From Erysipelotrichaceae bacterium (lineage in GTDB: Bacteria > Bacillota_I > Bacilli_A > Erysipelotrichales > Erysipelotrichaceae): a stretch of 64,000 nt of DNA. This document shows positions 57,367-64,000 of the stretch, piece after piece (the stretch's first letter is position 1; each line of letters opens with the position of its first letter). A program made the position numbers and the translations under genes. Where the stretch lies: the NCBI GenBank assembly GCA_017431825.1, contig JAFRKI010000002.1, forward strand, positions 62,001 through 126,000. Direction: 5' to 3'. Under the pieces are notes generated by a model. It made no database searches, was not told where the DNA came from, and was given only the letters and a program-made list of their open reading frames with translations.

Positions 57367-58559
57367 TATAAACCGAGGATTCTGACGGTATCTCTGGCGA
57401 TCACCAGCTCTTCGTTCGTTGGAACTACGAATACGGCAACTTTTGAGTCCGGAGTAGAGATCTTTGCTTCGGAATGGGTCTTTGCGTTAAGCTCGTAATC
57501 GATCTTAACACCCATACCTTCTTCCAATCCCTTAAGGATACCTTCACGGATCTGAGTGGCATGTTCACCAAGACCGGCAGTAAAGGCCATCGCATCTACA
57601 TGTCCCAGCTGCATATAGTAGCCGCCGATGATATTGATCACTCTGTTGCAGTAAAGCTTCTGGGTCAGAATGGCTCTTTCGTTTCCGGCATCGACAGCTT
57701 CCTGGATATCTCTGGCATCACTGGAAACTCCTGATACGCCCAGCATGCCTGATTTCTTGTTCAGGTAAGTATCCATTTCTTCCGGAGAACAGCCAAGCTT
57801 CTCTTCCATATAGTAAACGACGGTCGGATCGATATCACCGCTTCTGGTTCCCATCATGACACCTCCAAGCGGAGAAAGTCCCATGGAAGTATTGACACAT
57901 TTGCCGTTTCTGATGGCCGTGATCGAAGCACCGTTGCCTAAATGGCATGTAAGCATGTTGATATCGTGGTAATCGACACCCATCAGCTCGGCAGTTCTTT
58001 TCATGACATATTCATGAGATGTTCCGTGTGCGCCGTATTTCCTTACCTTATAGTCCGAATACCATTCATACGGTACCGGGAACAGGAATGATTCCGGAGC
58101 CATCGTCTGATGGAATGCGGTATCGAAGACAAAGACATGTCCGATATCAGGAAGTGCTTTTTTGAATGCTTCGTAGCAGACCAGATGTGCGTGATTATGT
58201 AACGGAGCTATCGCACATAATTCATCGACTTTCTCGACGACGTCATCGTCTACTTTGACCGATTCGGAGAAGTAAGGACCGCCTTGCACTATTCTGTGTC
58301 CGGCGCCCTGGATCTCGCTGAGATCCTTGACGATTCCATGTTCGATCAGTGCCTTCAGAAGCAGATCTACGGCTACCTGATGATCAGGGATCGGGATGTT
58401 CTGGGTTATCTTTTCACCGTTGACGTTGATACTGAAGATGCCCATATCCAGGCCTATCCTTTCGGCTGCACCGGAAGTGAGCACCACTTCCTCAGGCATC
58501 TGAAATAACTGGAATTTAAGTGATGAACTTCCGGAATTGACTGCGATTACTTTTGACAT
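57366..58559 (-). CDS. ackA: Acetate kinase
   Basis: 397 aa. NSGSSSLKFQL, GHRIVQGG, FDTAFHQTM, CHLGNGASI and the C-terminal FTAGLGEH motifs. Makes ATP from acetyl phosphate in fermentation. pta is not adjacent. SD AGGGGGT within the end of ylxM. Confidence 0.97.
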   Translation of the reverse strand: MSKVIAVNSGSSSLKFQLFQMPEEVVLTSGAAERIGLDMGIFSINVNGEKITQNIPIPDHQVAVDLLLKALIEHGIVKDLSEIQGAGHRIVQGGPYFSESVKVDDDVVEKVDELCAIAPLHNHAHLVCYEAFKKALPDIGHVFVFDTAFHQTMAPESFLFPVPYEWYSDYKVRKYGAHGTSHEYVMKRTAELMGVDYHDINMLTCHLGNGASITAIRNGKCVNTSMGLSPLGGVMMGTRSGDIDPTVVYYMEEKLGCSPEEMDTYLNKKSGMLGVSGVSSDARDIQEAVDAGNERAILTQKLYCNRVINIIGGYYMQLGHVDAMAFTAGLGEHATQIREGILKGLEEGMGVKIDYELNAKTHSEAKISTPDSKVAVFVVPTNEELVIARDTVRILGL

Positions 58560-58562
58560 GTT

Positions 58563-58880
58563 TTACCCCCTGTTAATCTTTTTCAATTCTTTTATGTATT
58601 TTCGGCTGACGCTGTCGTCATTTTTCATTTTGTCTATAAGCCTGTCCAGGCTTTCCGCTTTCTTTATAAGCATCAGTTTTTCTTCATATCCGCAAAGCTG
58701 CTCGTACGATCTGCTTATTATATCCGATACGGCGCTTTTTGAAATATCATGTATCTCCGCTATCTCCTGCATCGACAGGTCTTCAAGATAATACTCATTT
58801 AGTATTTCGAGCTGATGACTGGTCAGCAGGGATCCGTAATGATCCAGCAGCAGATTCCCTTCAATCTTATTATGAGACAT
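58563..58880 (-). CDS. ylxM: YlxM/p13-like SRP-associated helix-turn-helix protein
   Basis: 105 aa. HTH of sigma-70 region-4 type (LSMQEIAEIHDISKSAVSDII). Gene sits next to ftsY (in Bacillus ftsY-ylxM-ffh; ffh is absent here). Start at ATG 58880 because GAGG lies 9 nt upstream; ATG 58889 has it at zero spacing. It overlaps ftsY by 11 nt. Confidence 0.9.
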   Translation of the reverse strand: MSHNKIEGNLLLDHYGSLLTSHQLEILNEYYLEDLSMQEIAEIHDISKSAVSDIISRSYEQLCGYEEKLMLIKKAESLDRLIDKMKNDDSVSRKYIKELKKINRG

Positions 58881-59841
58881 TGCCGACATCCTCTATTATG
58901 CTGTATAGATACAGATCGAAATCGAACGGCCGTATATCGTCCGTGGTTTCCCCCAGCGTTATGTATCTGACCGGTATCCCCAGTACGTTTTTAATTGCGA
59001 TGACTATACCGCCTTTGGAAGTTCCGTCCATTTTCGTTAGTATGATACCGTTAAGATCGGTCACTTCATCAAACAGAGCGGCCTGAGACATGCCGTTTTG
59101 TCCGGTATTGGCGTCAAGCACTAGCCAGGTATCATGCGGTGCCCCTTCTATTTCCTTGCCAAGAACACGCTTCATCTTGGCCAGCTCCGCCATCAGGTTA
59201 ATTTTGGTCTGCAGTCTGCCGGCAGTATCGCATATCAGTACATCAACTGCATTTTCCTTTGCATAACGGCAGGCATTCACCAGTACGGAACTTGGATCTT
59301 CGTTCTCTTTTCCGCATACACAGTCCACACCGACGTTACCGGCCCATATCTTCAGCTGTTCAACGGCACCGGCTCTGAAGGTATCGGCAGCCGCAACACA
59401 TACTTTTTTGCCTTCTTTTTTATACATATTGGCCAGTTTTGCACATGTACTGGTCTTTCCCGAACCGTTTACGCCCACCAGAAGGATAACGGTTATTCCG
59501 CTGTCGTTGATCACGATCGGTTCATCATCCTTTTCCTTATAGATGTCATTGAAAGTCTCCAGCAGGATATCCATGACGTCTTCCTGTCTGAGATAAAGAT
59601 AATCCTGAGTCTCCTTGTAGAAGCGGTCACAGATCTCTTCGGCCGTTTTATATCCGATATCGCTTTCGATAAGGGTTATCATCAGCTGTTCGACAAAGTT
59701 TTCCTTGTTTTTGGTGTTGTTTTCGGTAATGAAACGCAGTTTCCTGCCTAAGGCATTGTTAGTCTTTGAAAAACCGCTCAGATACTTGCTCTGATCCTGT
59801 TTTCCGCTTATTTTATCCTTTAATTTAGAAAAGAAAGCCAT
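58870..59841 (-). CDS. ftsY: Signal recognition particle receptor FtsY
   Basis: 323 aa SRP GTPase: short N-terminal A region, N domain, then G domain with LVGVNGSGKTS (G1), DTAGRLQ (G3), TKMDG (G4) and GGIVIAI. Docks ribosome-SRP at the membrane. Overlaps smc by 1 nt. Confidence 0.96.
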   Translation of the reverse strand: MAFFSKLKDKISGKQDQSKYLSGFSKTNNALGRKLRFITENNTKNKENFVEQLMITLIESDIGYKTAEEICDRFYKETQDYLYLRQEDVMDILLETFNDIYKEKDDEPIVINDSGITVILLVGVNGSGKTSTCAKLANMYKKEGKKVCVAAADTFRAGAVEQLKIWAGNVGVDCVCGKENEDPSSVLVNACRYAKENAVDVLICDTAGRLQTKINLMAELAKMKRVLGKEIEGAPHDTWLVLDANTGQNGMSQAALFDEVTDLNGIILTKMDGTSKGGIVIAIKNVLGIPVRYITLGETTDDIRPFDFDLYLYSIIEDVGNVS

Positions 59842-62792
59842 CAGTTTTCTCCTACCAGGCTTTCTTCATCTTTTTCAGCCATTTCTATCGCATCGACGAG
59901 CTTTACTCTTAAAAGCTGGGAAACGCCCCTTTGCTGCATGGTAACACCGTATAACGTGTCACACTGTTCCATGGTGCCCGGTCTGTGGGTGATGATAAGG
60001 AACTGTGTCGTATCGGAAAACTGCTTTACGTACTTCGCAAAACGTTCGACATTTGCCTGGTCAAGGGCTGCTTCGACCTCATCAAAGACGATAAGGGGTG
60101 AAGGCCTTACCTTGATTATGGTAAACAGTACACAGATGGCGATAAGCGTTTTTTCACCGCCGGAGAACCATCTTATGGATTTGACGTGCTTGCCCGGAGG
60201 CTGAACGTCGATATCGATACCGGTATTGAGAATATCGTTTTCATCTTCAAGCACCAGTCTGGCCCTTCCGCCTCCGAATAAGGCTTTGAAAGTATCGTTA
60301 AGATTGGCGTTGATTTCATCAAAAGTCGTCTTGAACTGGGACTTCATGATCTCATCCATCTCTTCGATGGTATCGAGTATCTTATCCCTGGAAGCAATCA
60401 GATCGTCATAATTCCGTTTCAGGAACTCATATCTTTCGTTGACTTCGTCAAATTCCTCAGGAGCAGACATATTGATGTTTCCAAGAGCGGCGATGTCGTT
60501 CCTCAGCTGCAGAACCTCTTCCCTTTCGGTACCTGTTATCTCATAGGTGTTATGTTCTACCGCATATTCATAAGTCATCTGGTATTCGCTGGCCAGACGG
60601 GAAAGAGCGTTTTCCAGCTTTGTCTCGGTAACGGCTTTTTCCTGAGTGGCTTTAAGGATATTCTGATTAGTGGCTTCCGCCTGTCTTCTGAGCTGTCTGA
60701 GCTGCTGTTCCTTACGGTCGATATCTGCAGAAAGCCTCATCCTTTCATCTCTCTTAAGCTTTAAGGAAGTAGAAAGTTCATCCTTGTCGGAGTAGGCCTT
60801 GGACAGCTTTATGACCATCTCATCAGCGATAGAGTCCTTGCTGTCTTTGTTTTCAGGATTTATCAGTTCATAATCGCTTTTGGCTTTTTCATATTTTGCC
60901 CTTTTGACATCAACCAAAGGTTCGATCTTGGCGATATCGATCCTCTTTTCGGTAAGGGCATTTTCGGCCTTGGTCTTACGGTTCAGAACGTCTTCATATT
61001 CCTTGCCTGCCAGCTCGGCAGCAGCGTTTATGGAGACCAGATCGTTCCTGGCTTTATCGAGTTCTGACTGAGCGGTTATGATCGAAAGTTCGTTCTTTAC
61101 CTTACCGCCGGTCATGAAACCGCCCCGGTGAACGATATCACCGTCAAGCGTCACTATCTTATAGCTGTATTTGAGCAGATTTGCGAGATTATTGGCATTC
61201 TCAAGATCATCACAGACGATAGTATTGGCCAGTAAGGCATTTCTGACGACATCATATTCCCTGTCGCAGACCGTGAATTCGTTCATGGTGCCAATATAGC
61301 CTTTGGAATTCCTGCAGATTATTTCATCCTCATATTTCAGATCTTTCGTCCTTAATACGCTTACAGGCAGGAACGTTGCCTTACCGGTTGCGTTCTTTTT
61401 AAGGAAGGATATGGCGTTTCTTGCGGCATTTTCGTCCCTGGTGATGATATTGTATACGGCATTGGCCAGGGCGCTGGATAAGGCATATTCATAGCCTTCT
61501 TTTGCAATCAGCACCTGTCCGACGACACCCATAACCCCGTAGAATGAAGACGCGTTGGACATAATGGCCTTAACGCCCGCCTGGGCATTTGATGAAAACG
61601 GATCTTTTATAAGATTCTCAAGTACCGATATCCTGTTCTGCAGTCTGACGACCTTGTTGGAGGTCTCTTCCCTCTTTAAGGAAGAATCAGCGAGCTTGAC
61701 AGCCAGATCTGATAATTCCTCATTTAAAAGCTCAAGTTCTGTATTCAGACGGTTATATCTTTCCAGACGGTCATTATATTCATATTCGGCTTCATCAAGG
61801 ATGCTTTTAAGTTCCTTTATCTTCTGTTCGGAACTTCCCATTTCGATGGCGTATTTACGCTTTCCATCCAGTTCGACCTTCCTTGTTTCCAGGATCTGGA
61901 TCTCATTGAGGGTATTGACCAGTTTCTCCTGTATCAGGTTTATGTCTTTGTCATAGTCCCTTAAGGATCCTTTGGCATTGAAGATATTGTTTTCATTGAC
62001 CTGAATGGTAGTGCTGTTAATGGCAGTCTGAGCGTCCAGATCGAACAGAGTCTTGTCTATCTCTTCCTTTGAAAGATTGTATCTTCTGATCTCATCGACT
62101 AGTACGGCTGTTTCGATCTCTTCGAGTCTCTTTTTCTTTTCACGGTAGATCTCCGCCTTTTTAGCCTGTCTCTTTAAAGGATTTACCTGTTTTTCCAGTT
62201 CCTGAAGTATATCAAAAGTCCTGTCCAGGTTTTCCTTGGTACGTTCAAGTTTGGCTAATGACTCAGTCTTTCTCTTCTTATATTTTGAAACTCCGGCAGC
62301 TTCTTCAAAGATGCCGCGCCGGTCATAAGGTTTGGCTTCCGCAAAATTGGAGATGTTGCCCTGGGTGATTATCGAAAGTGAATCCTTGCCAAGACCGCTG
62401 TCGAGAATCAGATCTATTACGTCTTTTAAACGGACATTGTTGCGGTTTATCAGGTATTCGCTTTCCTGGGTATCGGCGTAGATCCTTCTGCTTACTTCCA
62501 GTTCTTCGCTTTCAGAGTTCAGGACATGGTCAGAATTGTCGAATACCAGTGTAACTTCCGCCATATTGACGGCTTTACGGGAGTCGGAACCGGCAAAAAT
62601 GATATCAGTCATCTTCTCACCGCGAAGTGACTTGATACTCTGTTCGCCTAATACCCATCTTATGGCATCGGCAATATTTGATTTTCCGCAACCGTTAGGT
62701 CCGACGATGCCGGTGATTGAGTCATCGAAATTTATTACGATCCGATCTGCGAAGGACTTGAATCCCTGCATTTCTATACGTTTTAAAAACAT
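59841..62792 (-). CDS. smc: Chromosome segregation protein SMC, short-arm form
   Basis: 983 aa, about 200 shorter than B. subtilis SMC (1186 aa). Walker A GPNGCGKSN 31-39; hinge about 400-565 with GGFMTGG 557-563; ABC signature FSGGEKTL 876-883; Walker B LIVFDEVEAALD 900-911. Head and hinge domains look complete, so the loss is in the coiled-coil arms (about 230 residues each). Compacts and segregates DNA with ScpAB. First gene of smc-ftsY-ylxM-ackA-nrnA. Confidence 0.95.
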   Translation of the reverse strand: MFLKRIEMQGFKSFADRIVINFDDSITGIVGPNGCGKSNIADAIRWVLGEQSIKSLRGEKMTDIIFAGSDSRKAVNMAEVTLVFDNSDHVLNSESEELEVSRRIYADTQESEYLINRNNVRLKDVIDLILDSGLGKDSLSIITQGNISNFAEAKPYDRRGIFEEAAGVSKYKKRKTESLAKLERTKENLDRTFDILQELEKQVNPLKRQAKKAEIYREKKKRLEEIETAVLVDEIRRYNLSKEEIDKTLFDLDAQTAINSTTIQVNENNIFNAKGSLRDYDKDINLIQEKLVNTLNEIQILETRKVELDGKRKYAIEMGSSEQKIKELKSILDEAEYEYNDRLERYNRLNTELELLNEELSDLAVKLADSSLKREETSNKVVRLQNRISVLENLIKDPFSSNAQAGVKAIMSNASSFYGVMGVVGQVLIAKEGYEYALSSALANAVYNIITRDENAARNAISFLKKNATGKATFLPVSVLRTKDLKYEDEIICRNSKGYIGTMNEFTVCDREYDVVRNALLANTIVCDDLENANNLANLLKYSYKIVTLDGDIVHRGGFMTGGKVKNELSIITAQSELDKARNDLVSINAAAELAGKEYEDVLNRKTKAENALTEKRIDIAKIEPLVDVKRAKYEKAKSDYELINPENKDSKDSIADEMVIKLSKAYSDKDELSTSLKLKRDERMRLSADIDRKEQQLRQLRRQAEATNQNILKATQEKAVTETKLENALSRLASEYQMTYEYAVEHNTYEITGTEREEVLQLRNDIAALGNINMSAPEEFDEVNERYEFLKRNYDDLIASRDKILDTIEEMDEIMKSQFKTTFDEINANLNDTFKALFGGGRARLVLEDENDILNTGIDIDVQPPGKHVKSIRWFSGGEKTLIAICVLFTIIKVRPSPLIVFDEVEAALDQANVERFAKYVKQFSDTTQFLIITHRPGTMEQCDTLYGVTMQQRGVSQLLRVKLVDAIEMAEKDEESLVGEN

Positions 62793-62817
62793 TCTGTTCT
62801 TTTGCTCCTGATAAAAT

Positions 62818-62823
62818 ATTATA
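62818..62823 (-). promoter_or_regulatory. Extended -10 promoter of smc
   Basis: Minus strand TGA-TATAAT (62823-62818), then a leader with AGGAG before ATG 62792. The -35 is poor; TG extension probably compensates. It overlaps the end of the U32 gene region. Confidence 0.7.
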
Positions 62824-62837
62824 TCACAATTTAAGGC

Positions 62838-64000
62838 TTAATATAGGCTCTGTATGCCGATATTCAAGGCCTTTTGGACGTCTTTTAATTCTTTCTTTTC
62901 AGCTTTGACAAAAGGATTGATCATGTCAGGATCGATACTGCTGTTCACATGGTTTTCAGGTTCCATTATTTCCGTAAAACCGTCATTTATCCTTATCTCA
63001 TATCTGTCATCATTCTTTTTAAGAGAATACTTATCTGCAGCATTCATGTAAGCCCTAAACGGATTCCTTCTTATATACATAAGGGCTCTTTTTCCATAGA
63101 CGAAGACATAAGGTCTGATCTTCATACATGTTCTTTTCTCATATGCGTCTATCAGGTCATAGATCTGTCCGTCAGTCAGTTCAGTTGACAGTATTATCCT
63201 GCTGAAACCGAGTCTGTTAAGAAGTTCATAGGCATAGGAATTTGCCACATTCAGCGTATAGTAAGCGGTCCTGTCCTGAGAACCGATAATAGCTCCGAAT
63301 TCGCTGCAGACATCGTTATTCTTATATATGCCGGAGCTGTTGATCACCGGATCTTTTTTCAAGCCTTCGTTTCCGGAAGGGTCTTCCCAAAGCAGATGAA
63401 TGTCCGTATCTTCGGGATGCAGATCGTCAAAGCTTACTTCGACAGCCTTTTTCCTGTTGAAACTGTTCAGGATGAATTCTTCAAGCGACCTGTAGAAATC
63501 CCTTCTTATTTCATTGAGTCTGCTTTTAACGATGAAAACGCTGTCCATGTCAACGCGGAAATCTTTTATATAGAACGGACTTTCATCCGTTTTAGAGAAC
63601 AGTTCCAGAAGGCCCTCTTTCGTCAAAGGTGCATTCCTGGCCTCTTCCGGCATGAGATCGTATTCCTTTTCAAAGTGTCCGAAACCTGTATCGCATCCTA
63701 TTCCTAACTTTTCGCCGAGTTTAATTCTGAGCGAAACATCTATCGGACTTTTCTTCATCTTATAATCGAGAATACGTTTTTCAAGTTTTGTATCGATGGT
63801 CTTAACTACCGTATCGCCAGGTCCGACTTTATCCGAAACGTCTATTTCGATTATGTCCCCTTTTTCAGCCTTATTGACATACTTGCCGTTAAGGGTGATC
63901 GTATTAAGGATTCCGCCCGTGTCTTCTCTTTCGTTCAGGATACGGATACCGTCAAACTGTCTGACGGAATCATTTAGCTTAACAGAGACAACGCCATTTC
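62838..64000 (-). CDS. U32 family peptidase, C-terminal part (5' end outside window)
   Basis: The frame is open from the window edge to the stop at 62838. The visible 387 codons read as the C-terminal region of a U32 (collagenase-like) peptidase of the long, DUF3656-containing type: RQFDGIRILNERE, ILNTITLNGKYVN, GDIIEIDV near the window edge, then an alpha/beta region with GFSRIILSTELT. An internal ATG at 63758 has no SD and is not the real start. Some U32 proteins act in tRNA/rRNA hydroxylation. Moderate confidence as the catalytic N-terminus is not visible. Confidence 0.6.
   Translation of the reverse strand, partial: NGVVSVKLNDSVRQFDGIRILNEREDTGGILNTITLNGKYVNKAEKGDIIEIDVSDKVGPGDTVVKTIDTKLEKRILDYKMKKSPIDVSLRIKLGEKLGIGCDTGFGHFEKEYDLMPEEARNAPLTKEGLLELFSKTDESPFYIKDFRVDMDSVFIVKSRLNEIRRDFYRSLEEFILNSFNRKKAVEVSFDDLHPEDTDIHLLWEDPSGNEGLKKDPVINSSGIYKNNDVCSEFGAIIGSQDRTAYYTLNVANSYAYELLNRLGFSRIILSTELTDGQIYDLIDAYEKRTCMKIRPYVFVYGKRALMYIRRNPFRAYMNAADKYSLKKNDDRYEIRINDGFTEIMEPENHVNSSIDPDMINPFVKAEKKELKDVQKALNIGIQSLY

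Noticed and set aside
1-64000. CRISPR arrays, insertion sequences, prophage genes, restriction or defence systems
   Set aside because: No regularly spaced repeats, transposase, integrase (other than XerD-like) or defence genes were seen. The window is housekeeping DNA.

Overview
This is a 64 kb chromosomal window from a low-to-mid-GC Gram-positive bacterium (Bacillota). Gene content and order fit the Erysipelotrichia best: Bacillus-like blocks (recJ-apt-rel, hisS-aspS, rnjB-spoIIIE, rsmE-mtaB-rpsU-phoH, infC-rpmI-rplT, nusB-xseA-xseB-ispA-dxs-recN, smc-ftsY-ylxM), a broken-up dcw cluster, T-box and PyrR RNA regulation, and no spore genes. The lineage is inferred from content, not from a database search. 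It is dense housekeeping DNA. No phage, insertion sequence or CRISPR array was seen, and there is one tRNA (Glu, CTC).

Layout. 1-5.3 kb: end of glycogen phosphorylase, tmcAL (-), yceD-rpmF, an NhaC-type antiporter. 5.4-9.4 kb: mraZ-rsmH-ftsL-pbpB, the start of a dcw cluster, behind four MraZ boxes. 9.4-10.9 kb (-): a small membrane protein and L-serine dehydratase. 11-19.5 kb: mraY-recJ-apt-rel, then a T-box leader and hisS-aspS. 19.5-25.6 kb: a cytoplasmic-looking CW_7-repeat protein (-), ferredoxin, uridine phosphorylase, miaB, reverse rubrerythrin, an RNase J paralogue. 25.6-31.2 kb: ftsK/spoIIIE and a pyrimidine-salvage island (upp, pyrR, tudS-like, uraA with a PyrR attenuator). 31.3-39.9 kb: RNA modification genes, a MurE-like pseudo-ligase, rpsU, phoH, rdgB, trmL, an amber-interrupted gene, infC-rpmI-rplT, tRNA-Glu. 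40-47.4 kb: an orphan gene, a tandem flavodoxin-fold protein, gltX (-), lspA-rluD-rhomboid-comEB. 47.4-55.7 kb: nusB through deoB. 55.7-64 kb: a structured intergenic element, then hup and the leftward cluster smc-ftsY-ylxM-ackA-nrnA, and a partial U32 peptidase.

The most notable signals cut across genes. (1) At least eleven genes start exactly 6 nt after a TANAAT -10 box with no Shine-Dalgarno, so transcription would begin on the A of the ATG (leaderless mRNAs). Two divergent gene pairs are driven this way from mirror-symmetric promoters. (2) Two conserved-context proteins have lost their catalytic residues: an RNase J paralogue and a MurE-like ligase. (3) The uraA leader shows all three mutually exclusive structures of a PyrR attenuator, beside a DUF523 (TudS-type) desulfidase, upp and pyrR. 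(4) The hisS-aspS T-box carries a pentamer that overlaps Asp and His codons. (5) One reading frame is interrupted by a single in-frame amber codon, and infC appears to start at AUA.
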